In this document: positions 33,983-47,300 of the stretch, piece after piece
Layout of the letters: the number at the start of each line of letters is the position of its first letter
Position numbering within the stretch: the stretch's first letter is position 1
Assembly (NCBI RefSeq): GCF_011075055.1
Contig: NC_058146.1
Location: 1,302,001-1,366,000 of the forward strand
From: Mangifera indica
Lineage: Eukaryota > Streptophyta > Magnoliopsida > Sapindales > Anacardiaceae
Direction: 5' to 3'
Length of the DNA stretch: 64,000 nucleotides
The notes under the pieces: generated by a model
What the model saw: only the letters and a program-made list of their open reading frames with translations
The model's database searches: none
What the model was told of the DNA's origin: nothing
Translations under genes and position numbers: made by a program

Positions 33983-36900
33983 ATGGCAGACAAGAAGAGA
34001 GCAGCGCATCCCAGAACAAAGTCTCTCAAGAACCAGAAGAAAAGCTCCAAGAAGGTCGGCGGCAGTGACATGAAAAGGAAAAGAAGTGGTCCACGGTTGC
34101 CTAATTCGATGCGAAAAGAAGTGGACCGCCTAAATAAAACCAGTTCCTTGCACAACAGCGATGACGAAGAAATAGATTCTGATGAAGGCAATGATTTTTA
34201 CGAGTATGAAGAGCCTCTTCCTCAGGAAGAGTCTAGGAAGAACCGCCGTTACGATCCAGTCGATAATTACGAATACCAGCTGCCTGACAACTTTGAGGTT
34301 TCGTTTATAATTTTTTTCAGTAAAATACCATTATTCTAATTGATGTTTGCTAGCATTCAAGTTTTAAAGTTGTTTAATAATTGGTCGAATTCGGATTTAA
34401 CTTGGTGTTTATGAGGAAATTGTTTAGAGTTTGCTATGTCAAATTACTGTAACGTTGCGCTATGGTTTTGTTTAAGTGGAAGATTTTGTTTGCAAAAACT
34501 GGGCATCTAAATATCCACTATTCTCAGATCATGAGATGGGCAAATCTGCATTCAATCAGGTGTAATGTGTAAACAATGAAACTTCTGAGGACTGGTAATG
34601 AATTGCAGTTCGAAATAGATTTGATTGGATATGAGGCTAAATATTGTTAAGAATACTTGAGATGGTGTAGAAATAATTTAAATATCTATTTATGTATGGA
34701 GGGAATCTGTTGGGATAAGTTTCTCTTATGTAGTGAATGTATGTTTAATGAAGTAATTACAGCGGTGATTCCACCTATTCATTCTTTGCACTTTCTCATT
34801 AATACATCCTAAGGAAATAACGATATATGTTCTTTTGTCTAGGCAAGACTAATATTTGTTGGTTAAGGTTTCTTTAGTTCATGTTCCTTATGTGTGTTCT
34901 CTCTTTTCTTTGTGTAGGATGAGAATGTGCTATCAGATGATGATGATGAGAATGATTATGATAGCAGTGATAGAACAGAAAGTTCAAAGCAACTTGGTGA
35001 TGAGGTTGAAGATGACGATGATGAAAGGCATATGAGGATGTTGCAAGGGATCACTGGAATGCCAAGCGAGGTTTTTGAAGGTAACACTGCAACGAAAATA
35101 TCTCTATTAGTCAAGTTTAGAGAGTATGAATTTTGCCTTTAAATTATTGCTTATTAAATGTGGAAAAAGGATTTTAGCACCTGTCATGTGTGAGTAGTTA
35201 TGATAAATATCTTAAAAAACTTAATACAGGTAAAATGTAGATATTTTATATAAGTCCATCTCCTAGGTTTACTTTTAGTTATTATAAAGAAGTTATATCG
35301 GAATACTGCATTTTAACTCAGTTCATTTTGTTGTGAAGATGACATCTGTTATTAGTAACTGGAAAGTTTGTCAACATAGTTATTCCAGAGGCAATGTGCC
35401 CCAACTATATATTGGGTGGGGAATTAATTTTGGGGTGATTAGAAGACATTTTATCCACTCCTTCAAGAAATATGACTCATGCGACTGACCTCTATCTATA
35501 CGTGTTTTTTAGGCAAGAAGAAAAAGAAGAAAAACATAGTTGTGCCTGAAGCATATCCAGAATCTGAATTTAATCCAAGTCGTGATGTTTTAGAAGGCAG
35601 TGGTCAAATTACCATTGAAGATCTTCTAGAACCTCTTCAAGGAAAAGCTGGATATAGTAAACTTAGAAAGAGAATGCATCAAATGGATAAAAAGTCTGTA
35701 GCCATTCAAGCACCACTCCCAAAGGTAGAGCAAGACAAGTTGGAGAGAAAGGCAGTGTATGAATATTCAAAGAAGGATATTACCAAGTGGGAGCCTTTAG
35801 TCAAGATGAATAGGGAGGCACCTACTATTATTTTTGATGAAGATACAAACATAGGGTTTTCAACTGTAGGAGCAATAGCGTCTGGATTTGAACCTAGAAC
35901 TGAGTTTGAAAAGAAAATGGCAACATTAGTCAATGATGAAAAGGTTGCTGAAGCTCATAAAGAAGATGGTGCTAGGCTTCTTGAAATGAACAAGGTATGT
36001 TTGTCATATGCATTGGTCATTTACATAACTATTTATTACAACTTGATGAAAAAGTATTGAGTTGCCTAGTAGTTCTTTTAACAAACACATCTTGGGATTG
36101 CCATTAAAATGTTGCCAAGTTTCTGTGTCATTGAATAAATTGATGCCTACGACAAGTAAGCAGTTTAAAAAATAATTAATATTATGAGACTGAAAATTAG
36201 TACTTATGATATTATATGAAGATAATAGTCATATCCCAGGTGAACCTTAATGTCAGCAGGTTTGTGTATATGTATTTGCTTATACAGTTTTTTACACGTG
36301 TGCTTTGTAGAGTATGAGTTTCTTGATGCTGTAAACCCACTATTTTTCTGATTGATAACAGCTTGCTTTCACAACTCTGTGGGTTTCCTGTTTTTCCTGT
36401 TCTATTGAATAAATTCATAGGTTTGTGTTGCATGTAATTCAGAAAAAAGGTCTCTGGCTGTATCTATTTTGAAAGCTTAGTTTTGTTAATTTTACAAAAC
36501 TTTGAGTAGTGCAGTTCTTAATGATGCTGGCAGATTTCTGTTGAAGATTATTTAGAGGACCGGAATCATATAGCTAAAATGCGAAGCCTTCTTTTTCGTC
36601 ATGAGATGAAGAGAAAACGTATCAAGAAGATTAAGTCAAAAACATATCATCGTTTATTGAAGAAAGATAGATTAAAAGCAGCATCTGCTGAATCTCTGAT
36701 GGATCCAGAAGCAGCAAAAGAAGAGGCAAGGAAGCAAGAATTTAAACGAGCTGAGGTGATTGATAATCTTTAATGAATTTTATATATGTTCTGTCTATTG
36801 AATAGTCTTTTCTAGTGGATGATAAAAGCTGTATTCAGTTTTAATTCTTTGCATATTTTATGTAATGCAGGAGCGTATGACTTTAAAGCACAAAAACAGT

Positions 36901-39397
36901 TCAAAGTGGGCTAAGCGCATTTTAAAACGTGGCCTGAATACTCAAGATGAAGGCACTCGAGCTGCAATAGCCGAACAGCTCAACCAACATGCCATTTTGA
37001 CTAGGAAAATGAACTCTATGAAGGATAGTAGCAGTAGCAGTAGCAGTGGCAGTGATGATAGTAGTGATGAGGAAGATATAGATAGAAACTCTGCTGATTC
37101 AGAAGAGGATGGGGCATCCAAATTGCTTGCAAAAGCAAAAGAGAAGACGCTCAAAATATTAGAAGATGAAGATGAGATTCCTAATTCGGGAGTGCTTTCA
37201 TTACCTTTCATGGTAATCTGCCTTCCATTTTTCTTTTGGCTGTAAACTTATTCACTTGTTATCGTATTAACTTCTCATTTACTTATTTTTTGAGTAATTT
37301 TATTTGTTATAGGTGCGTGGGATGAAAAAAAGGAAGGAAGAAGCTATTGAAGAAGCCAAGCATGCTCTTCAAGAATATGAATCATCGTTGAAGGAGTTGG
37401 AGGGTACAGGTGAGGAAGAAAATTCAAAAGCAGGTGTTACAAGTGGTAGAAGGGTCTTTGGTGCTATTCAAAAGGAGGTTTCAAAACCTAATAATAAGAT
37501 CAAAACAGATAACTATTATCGTAATAGTGATAGTGAAGATGACCTGGAGCCTGAAGAAAATTTAGAAGTTGGTAATAGGAAGAACAATGATTTGCAGAAG
37601 GATGTTAACATTAATTCTGTCTTACTTAATGAAGATCCTGAGAGTCATCGGGATTCTGTGTTTAAGGTAATGGGATTTCTTATTTGCTTCTACTTTTCTG
37701 TCTCCCTGTTGCTCATTAGCATGACAATAATATACATGTGGCTTACAGAGCTTTGATGAAGTTGTTAGAGACTCTGGTCCAAAGACATCATATGATGTTT
37801 CTATTTTTGCGTCAGGCACATGGAAAAAGGTCTTTTTTGTCTTCTTATGTTCTTTAGTTTCTTGCATATTGGAGAATCAGGCATTCTCATACTGGTAACT
37901 GTTAATGTGCAGATGAAAAGTGGAAATAAGATAGACACTGATACCAAGAAGCCTACAAAGGACACTGATGCCAAGAAGCCTACAAAGGTTGTCAAACGTG
38001 TATGGGATAATCAAGGTTTGGAGGTATTAATCCCTTCCAATTGTCTGTTTTGCAGCTTTTGCTCTAATGTTATTTGATTAGTAACTTCTCACTTCTTTGC
38101 TCTGTGTTTTGGTCTCGGAACTGTGAAGGAGATGAACGATGAAAGTAATAGTGATAGCGATGATGGCGAAAGAGAGATGGTGGATGGAATTATCTCTTCT
38201 GAACCTAAAGCGTCATACAAACTTCCTTCTCAAGAAGAACTTATTCGTCTTGCTTTTGCGGGTGATGATGTGGAGGAAGATTTTCAGAAGGATAAAGAAA
38301 AGATCCTGAATGAAGAGAATCCTGTACCTGAAAAGCCTCACCTACTTCCAGGTTGGGGGCAGTGGACAAGTTTTCAGCAAAAGAAAGGCTTACCTTCTTG
38401 GATGGTGGAAGAGCATGAAAATGCAAAGAAGAAGAGGGAAGACGCTCTGAAAAGGAGGAAGGATGCACGCCTCAAACATGTGATTATTTCTGAGAAGTTG
38501 GATAAAAAGGTTGGTGGTTTTTATTTATAATTTGTTGTGTATGCTATGCAAAAAGAGGTATAGATAGAAACTCAGTTTCGGGGAAGCTTGATTGAGAATT
38601 TGTTTCAACTGGAAAACTCAAAAAAAAAAAAAAAAAAAGACCATCCAAAATTGAAATGAAATGCTGCTGAATCACCGATTTAGATCCAACTGAAATTAGA
38701 TAAATAGTTATTGAACATATTCTTTGGGTAGCCGCATGTTCATTCTTTTTGTATGAATATCTAATCATGTCCTGCATTATCATGCCTTGGTATGTTTGTA
38801 TAACAGAACTTTTTGTTCTTGGATTTGCAGGCTGAGAAATTACATACAAAGACATTGCCTTATCCTTTCACGTCAAAGGAAGTCTTTGAGCAAAGCATTC
38901 GCGTTCCTGTTGGACCCGAGTTCAATCCAGCAACTGCCATTGGAGCTCTGAATCAGCCAGAAGTGAGTGCATTGCAATCAATAACATATATTATTATTAT
39001 TATTTTTTACTAAAAAGTGTATTTTACAACAAATATCATGGGGATAAAAAATCGATTGCTCTTGCCAATTTGCCCTCTTCTATCATTTCTATTCTGATCT
39101 GACCAGTGCATTTCCTTAGGAACCCCACCTTGTGAAGGGGACATAATTTTTGAACCGATCATATGTTAGTGATTAGCTTGTGTTTTCCCGTGTGAATATT
39201 TCTCATATCTCTCGACTACAATCTTGCAGGTGAAGAAGAAATCTGGTGTCATTATAAAACCAATCAAGTTCGAGGAAGTGAATCCTCACGAAAAAACAGA
39301 GGACCACAAGCCGCATGGACAGAAACAAAAGATGAACAAGAATAAAGGTGTCAGTAACAGAAGACCAAAATCAAGGCCAGTGGTGGTAAAATCATGA
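33983..39397 (+). CDS. UTP14: U3 snoRNP component UTP14 (SSU processome)
   Basis: Eleven coding exons join into 916 codons plus stop: 33983-34297, 34918-35080, 35513-35994, 36534-36755, 36871-37212, 37313-37666, 37749-37829, 37913-38023, 38129-38509, 38831-38962, 39230-39397. UTP14 hallmarks are the central ITIEDLLEPL...YSKLRKRM and KWEPLVKMNREAP segments, the RHEMKRKRIKKIKSKTYHRL block, KHKNSSKWAKRILKRG, the LPGWGQWTS motif near residue 764, and the C-terminal YPFTSKEVFEQSIRVPVGPE. The N-terminus is basic and is followed by several acidic and Ser/Asp clusters, as usual for nucleolar proteins. UTP14 acts in 18S pre-rRNA processing in the nucleolus and, in yeast, activates the helicase Dhr1. 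Exon 8 is odd in holding a short internal repeat (D-T-D-x-K-K-P-T-K twice). Exon 5 could end earlier at a weaker donor. Confidence 0.95.
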
Positions 39398-39399
39398 AT

Positions 39400-41330
39400 T
39401 GGTGAACATAACTGACCTAGATCTAATCAATGCTGCTCACGCATGTTTCAATTTTGTTTTATGTTCTTCGGAAAACTGGGTTATTGAAGAATATATGTAT
39501 GATTGTAGGAATTGAGGTGCCTTTGATCGAATTTGAATAGACAATTCATTAATCGTATGATTCCTGATTATTGTTATCGAAACAATGACATTTTTTCGAG
39601 CATTATGTAGTTCACCGGTGGCTGATATATTGTTTTTTGTAGTAGTGTTATAAATATATTCCTGTTTCAGTGAAATTTAATTTATAATTTGTTTCACATT
39701 TGTTACACGAATTATGTAAGTGCAAGTTATTAACCTTTGGTGACTAAAATATATATGATGAAAACATCTTAAATGCTGTGCATTATGGACTTTGATTAGG
39801 GGCAGCCACTCTGAGTCTGTACACTCTTTAGTTTGAATTCAATTTGAATAAAAAATAATTTAGTTTGAGTTTAATTCGAATTTGTTGAGTTAATATTAAA
39901 GATGATTTAAATTCAGTTCGAATAAAAATGATTCTATTCAAATTTGATTTGAATTTATAATTTAAATTCATAATTCGAATATGTGGTTCAAATTTATAGT
40001 TCAAATTTATAATTTATTAATAAAACAATATTATTGAATAATGATTTAACATATTTTAAACTGAGTCACGAGTTAAATTTATATCAAATTGAATCATCTA
40101 TCTAATTTGTGAGTTTAACCAAACTGAATTGTCTCTAATAAAATTTTATTCAATTTTAAAACGAATCGAATATTTTAATTTAAATTCAAATTATATGAAT
40201 TAATTTTTGAGTCTAAGTTAATTTGATTAGCGTCTAGCACTAACTTTGATGCTAAGTGAAAGATTTGCTTTATAGTTGACACTTTGTAAAGAGTTTTTTC
40301 TTCTTGGACACAATCTTGATAAAATTACAATTGCACCATTATTTCGTCTTTTTTTTTCTACAGTAAAAAACTAACATCTCACATTTTTAACAAGGATATG
40401 GATAATATGGCAACTAATATTGTAACTTAGTTGTAGCTTTTGATTCGAAACTTATGGTATACATCAAGATAAATGACCTTTAAGTAAATTGTAACTGAGT
40501 TTGGGTTGGGTAAACTAATATTGAGTTGAATTTTAGTTTAAAGATGTTTAGTTTAATGAGTTTTTGAATGTTCGATTCAAACAAAATATTAGTAACCCTA
40601 AAAAAGTTTTGAATCTTAAATTTATATTATTAAAATATTGTTTTTTTAATTTTGAATAGGGTAAATGATAAATTTCAAAGTTACAAAGTTTTAATGTAAT
40701 AATTTAAAAAATAAGGGGTTAATTAACTTTTTAGTCAACCAATTAATCCTGTGTTGAGTAAAGATCTTGCTTACTCAATCAGCTTGAGTTCAAGTTCTAC
40801 TTTAAAGTAATTAAATTAAGATGGAGTCATATAATATTTAGTTTGAATCAACAAGATTATGCCTATTTTCAAAACTGAACTAAATCCTAAGCCCAAAGAA
40901 AATAACATTTCATTGTTAGATGAAATATTAATATAAATAATATTATATATATGTATATTTAAATTTAAAAATATAATCAAATATGTGGTGCGTGGAAAAA
41001 ACAAAAACTTCTAAATCCTAATCAAATGATGCTGATGTCTCCAATTTCCAGCAAATTTTAAATGTTATTTTAAATTCACTTATCTTCCCCTTTCAAATTT
41101 CAATGTTAGAGAAAATTGTATCGGACCTAATGCAATTTAAAACCCGATTACTTAACCAAAAAAGAAAAACAAAAAAAGTAACCCGATTAGGCAACCCACC
41201 CATTTATTGCATTTGACACCAACCCGATTAACGAATTTCCCATATAAAATGCAAGACATTTGCCGCTTCATTTTAAATGTTCTCTTCTCTCGATCTTCCT
41301 TCTTCGACACTCTTTTTTTCTTTCTTCAGC
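39400..41330. other. Intergenic, UTP14 to REV1, with decayed repeats
   Basis: Positions about 39795-40240 contain degenerate gaattcaatttgaat repeats, starting near ttaggggcagcc and ending near tagcactaac, which could be a very old hAT-like element. A shorter run of the same kind lies at 40495-40620. No gene was recognised. Confidence 0.45.
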
Positions 41331-41337
41331 AAAAGAA

Positions 41338-44300
41338 ATGAGTTTCGATTCCTCTCGCTCCGCAAATTCAGGCCAGAAAATAAAGCGAAACTTCAATTCT
41401 ATGCAGTCGAACAGCGTTAGCAATAGCAATACCAGTGTAAATAACAATAAAAAGAAGAAAAAGACAAACCAGAAAACCCTAGGCGTGGGTTGGGGTTCAA
41501 ATTCTCTCGCCTCTTCTCGCTCTTCTTTTCGCAATTCTCCTTTTTCCAATTTCGGCAGGTACTAAAGTTTTTGCCATAATTTTGACATAATTAACATTTA
41601 TCAGTGTTAAAATACCAAAATAATTAAATTGTTTAATTGAATTACTTGTTTAGAAAAGCAGTTGGTTGCTGCACTGAGTATAGGTGTTTTTATTGAGTTT
41701 TTATATGAACAAAAATCGCAACTGAAGCTTGTGAATTTTGATTTGACGGTTTCTATTGAACGATTGGAGAAAGACAGTTTAGTTTTTAATTTGAACATGT
41801 AATGTTCTTAATTATTTTAAATTTTCTGTGTTTTGATTGATTATGATTGTTTAATTATAGTTACATGGTAGAAAAGAACCGGAAACTTCAAAGCCAGTTT
41901 GATGCAGAAGCTTCGAGTTCTTCACATAGTGATTCAACGTCTGGTAGGCCTATATTTCAAGGGATTTCAATCTTTGTTGATGGTTTCACAGTTCCTTCCA
42001 GTCAGGTATATTTCTCTGTTTTGTTCCAAAGAAACTCAGCTAGAAAAGAAAAAGAAGTTTTGTAATTTTGTTAGAGTACAGGAATTCGTATAGCAGTTCT
42101 ATTTGAATCTCTTAATTTTTTGGATGATTAAGGGAGGATAACTGTTAGTTATGATGCTTGTTATTGATGTGAATGATTTGTTGTTAGGAATTGCGAGGCT
42201 ACATGTTGAAGTATGGTGGACGACATGAGAATTACTTCTCTAGGCGTCGTGTTACTCATATTATCTGCAGCAATCTTCCAGATAGTAAAATCAAGAATCT
42301 GAGGTTCACATTATTGCAGCCAGTGACACATATTGTATTATTCTTTTAGATGGATTTCCTTATGTGGGCAGTTTTACAGGTCTTTCAGTGGTGGGCTCCC
42401 AGTTGTGAAGCCAGGATGGGTTTTGGATTCTATTGCTGCTAACAAACTTTTGAGTTGTAAGTTCTTGAACTTCATTGATCTTGTTCTTGATGGTAGTCCT
42501 GTGTCTTTTTCTTTTGGGAATTCCAATTTTCAATGAGAGAAGGACTCACGATTTCACTACTTTTTTTATGGGAAGGATGAAGTGGCCAATTATTTTTTCC
42601 TTTTGTCTTTAAATTGCTTTCAATGTTGTTTTGCTGCTTTCAGGGGTTCCTTATCAACTTGATCAACTTGCTAATAATCAACCAAAGTTGTCAGACTTTT
42701 TTGCATTGAAGCGCAGCCATTTCTCTGAGTCAACACCTGTGTTTTACCAAGCAAAACCTGAAACTGAGGATTCATCTTTGAACAATGGCCCATCAAAGAA
42801 TGCTGATTTATCTGAATTGGGTGGGTCTGTGGAGCATGAATGCCAGACGAGGGGAGAAATTGAAGACCCTGTGGTAGCTTGTACAAATGAAAAAATAACT
42901 GAACAGCAAAGTAGTTCTACTGGAAAATCTTGTGAAGTAGACACACCAGAACAAAGTAATGCTGATGTTGAAAGTAACAGCTGTATAAAAGATGAACTTC
43001 AGTCTCGTAGACCCTCTCATTCAATTAGCAGTTATTTTGTGGAAAATAGAGATATGATAGAATCAACAAGTTCTAAAAAGTCTCATTCAACTCTTGGGGA
43101 TCCCAATTTTGTTGAAAATTATTTCAAGGTAGTGAAACAAAGGATGATTGAATTTTCTTTTAATATTGTATCCTGTTGGTTTCCCTTACATTACTGTGTG
43201 TATTTCATGGCTTTCTTTTATTTATTATAGATTTATTTGATTGATATGTGTTTTGATTATTTTGCATATCTTTGTGTATTTAAATATTTACAATGGGAAC
43301 TTCCCTAGTGCATCTTGTGAGTGGATTGCATTAAATGAAAGTGTTGGAGTACTCTACTCAATAGTCTTGTTTGATGGATTATACAGAGTTCAAGGCTACA
43401 CTTCATAGGAACCTGGAGACATCGTTATCATAAGCGATTCCCCCTCTGTAGTGAGTTTAAGTGTTCAAGTTCTGGCCTGAAAGTGCTTTCAGATGTTCAG
43501 AGGACTGCCATAATCCATGTTGACATGGTAGTATCCTTATCACAGGCTTTTCACATGATTATTTTGAAAAAAAAGATTCTTTTGCCAATATTGTGGCTGT
43601 GAATTTCATTAATTTTTGAGTGATTTGAAACTGGAACATGTTTAATGATACAAAAGACTCTTGCTTGGTCCAGAATAGTTTTGATTATTTATCTTTATTT
43701 GTATATACAAGAGACCATTGACACTTACATGATCATACAGGATTGCTTCTTTGTCTCAGTGATCATCAGGAACCATCCTGAATTACATGATAAGCCTGTA
43801 GCTGTATGTCATTCAGACAGTGCAAAAGGAACTGCAGAAATTTCATCTGCAAACTATCCTGCTCGTGATTATGGTTGGTTTTGCTCTAAGTTATCTATCT
43901 AAGTCAACTTATGTTATTGCTGGATGATTTCTTTCTGTATACAACTGGCACTCCATTCTTATTTCTTAGGAGTTAGGGCTGGAATGTTTGTTAGAGATGC
44001 TAAGGCTCTTTGTCCCCACATCACCATTTTCCCATACAACTTTGAAGCTTATGAAGAGGTAACCCATACATTTTACCATCATATTGGATCATGAAAGAGG
44101 AATGTCTTCTCCTGATAGGTATCTATTGATGATCTTGTGGGAACTATGCAGGTAGCTGATCAGTTCTATGACATTTTGCATAAGTACTGCACCAGAGTTC
44201 AGGTCTGATCATGGATACATATCCTTGAATGTATTTTCTTTTCCTCATTGTGTCCTTGTCAGTATTACAACTCTTTTTTACAGGCAGTTAGCTGTGATGA

Positions 44301-47300
44301 GGCATTTCTGGATACAACATACTTAGAAGGGGAAGATCCAGAAATTTTGGCTTCAAAAATAAGGAAAGAGATTTTTGAAACTACGGGATGCACAGCGAGC
44401 ACTGGGATAGCTGCCAATATGCTTATGGCTCGCCTTGCCACTAGAACTGCTAAACCAAATGGTCAATGCTACATCCCTCCACAAAAAGTATGTCTGGATA
44501 ATGTTGCTCTTTCGTTAACTTGTATATAACTGTTTGATTTATATGTTTTAGGATTTTAACAGCCATTCAGTAATTTTTTTTCTTATTTTCCATTTTCTCC
44601 TTGCTCTAGTTGTTGGGCTTATTTCTCGTTGACTATACTTGGGAGCTGTTGTACTTTACCATTTCGGGTGTCATGCCATAAGCACCAACACACCTTTCCT
44701 CTTTCCCTGACTTTTGTCACTAGTTATTTATTTAGTTTTGAATTTGACGTAATCATTTTTAGGTTTGAGCTGTAAGGAGAAACTGGACATGCTGTTTTTT
44801 ATTCAATAATTCACAAAGTTATAGCGAATTAATTGATGTATCTATGTAACTACCTTGAATTGTCTGAATGTCTTTGTGTTGATAAAGTAGTTGAATTATG
44901 GCAGGTGGATGAGTATCTATATCATCTTCCAATCAAGGCACTTCCCGGAATAGGCCATGTTTTAGAGGAGAAGTTGAGGAAGCAAAATATTCAGACGTGT
45001 GGCCAGTTGCGTATGATTTCCAAGGTCATCTTATGATTCATTTTAGACTCAATTTTCTTATCTCCATCTTTGAATGATTGTCTTATCTAATTATGAGGTT
45101 TGGTTTCAATTTATTCACTTATAGTCATGTCATTCTTTTTTTGGAATAGAAATGTTGAATTCCATAAAGCTTGAACAAATAAAAATTTGACTAATGATGT
45201 TCTCTCAAAGCTTTAATTTTGCAAGGAATTAGTTTTTCATTTTTGAGTCATTGTGATTGCACAAATGAACGGAAGTTCGAAATTGTAGGATTCCTCTATA
45301 CTTACAAAGAACCATATTATATAAAAGTATTTTGAGCTTCAAAGCCCCAAGGGATAGTTTGAGTTGCAAAAATGGGGGCACTCAAGCGATAAAGAGGGCA
45401 TGAGTTCAAAACTTATTGACGACATATCAAGATTAAACTCTTGACTATCCAGTGTAGTAGTTGTGGGGTTAGTCAGTCACTGGATTTAAGGTTTCGCTTA
45501 TTTTGTGTGGTAAGTTCAATCCCAAAGGGGCAACTCGACTCAAATAAGGATTCCTCATTGCAATATATATATATATATATTGAACCCCAATCCTTTTAGC
45601 TTTATGTTACATGCTTTATAATTTGAATCATTATTATTATTATTATTTTGTGAGGAAATTATTTTGTAGTTTAGGTATTGATGTAAGGAGGTTTCCAGAT
45701 ACTTGACATGTACAATCTTTTTGATTTCTTCAGGATTCTCTTCAAAAGGATTTTGGTGTGAAAACTGGTGAGATGCTATGGAATTATAGTAGAGGAATAG
45801 ATAATCGGCAAGTTGGGGTGATCCAGGTCTGGTTTACACCTTTATGGTATTTAGTTTATGTTTGAGAATATATTATTTCTTTATGCCATTGTAATGTATG
45901 CTTGACACTGTGTAGCACTCTTTCTGATGATCCTTCTGTTTGTTGAGTGATTGTTCCTTATTTGTCCATGCACATTGCCTAGTGTATTTGCTATTCTTCA
46001 CATCTGTCTTATTCTATCAGTTAATAGTCCAACAATTTTAATATTTTAATGGTCTATTGTTATCATAACACTCTGTAGATCAATCTTCCCTTTTGATTTT
46101 GTATTAGATAATATTCAATGCCAATCTGAGCCTTGCTGACTGATGATGTAATCTTTAGGAAAGCAAATCTATAGGTGCTGAAGTGAATTGGGGGGTGCGG
46201 TTCAGGGATTTGAAAGATGTTGGTATTTTGATGCCATCCTAAAGCTTATTCTCATAATCTCTTTGTGACTTTTGTCTTTTTAAAGGGTTAAGAATTGACC
46301 AATTATTTGTTGCAGAGCCAACATTTTCTGTTAAACCTTTGCAAGGAGGTTTCATTACGCTTGCAAGGGTGCGGAGTGCAAGGGCGCAAATTTACCCTCA
46401 AGGTACTGTCTTTCTATATTTTTTCTTTAGTTACATCTTTCATTTAGCCACTGAGCAGGCTTTGTACTCTGATTTAATGTCTCAATTCTTTGAGAAGTAT
46501 TTTAGTTATTTTAAGGTTGTTGCATAAATCATAATTGTGAAAAATGTTTCTGTTTCTTTGTAAATCCAGATAAAAAAGAGAAAAAAGGACGCTGATGAGC
46601 CTGTTAAGTATATGGGCTGCGGAGACTGTGATAACTTTAGTCATTCTATGACGGTAGCTCTGTACCAAACTGGGTTCAGATTTTTAGTTTATTCACATAT
46701 AATCTTGGAGGTTCAGTAGATTGTATCATTATTGTTATTGTAGGTTCCAGTTGCTACTGATGATGTGGAGGTGCTTCAAAGGATAACAAAGCAGCTCTTT
46801 GGGTCTTTCCATTTTGGTAAGTCAGCCTAGGCCAAATTTAGAATGTTTTACCTCCTTCTTATTGAAGTAAATATTTTACTTAAGTTACTGGTTGTAAGTT
46901 AAGGTACTGCAAATAAGATTTATAATATCTCTGCCAAAATAATAATAAACCTGGCACTAAAGACTGCATGTGTGTTGGTATTCTTGCTAGTGTGTTTGGA
47001 TAATCAGTCTTCTTGTATTTGCTTTTCTGCTTTGGCTCCAAGCTGAGTTAAAAAACTTGTTATTCAAGAGTATCGACATCATTTTTATATTTTATTATAC
47101 CACCAAGAAGTGATGGATTCGTGGTGGTGTTATTAATGGAGTTGAGAAGCATGTAAGTTATTTATCTATGATGTTTTATGAAAGTGATGGGTTTGCAGTG
47201 GTGTTATTAATGGAGTTGAGTAGCATGTGCTTATTATATATCTCTGATGTTTTATGAAGGTCTTGTTTGGAATTTAGATTCAAAGAATTTATTATATGGA

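Noticed and set aside
46339..46527. Open frame MQGGFITLARVRSARAQ
   Set aside because: It is the wrong frame of REV1 exon 14; the real frame there reads SQHFLLNLCKEVSLRLQGCG.
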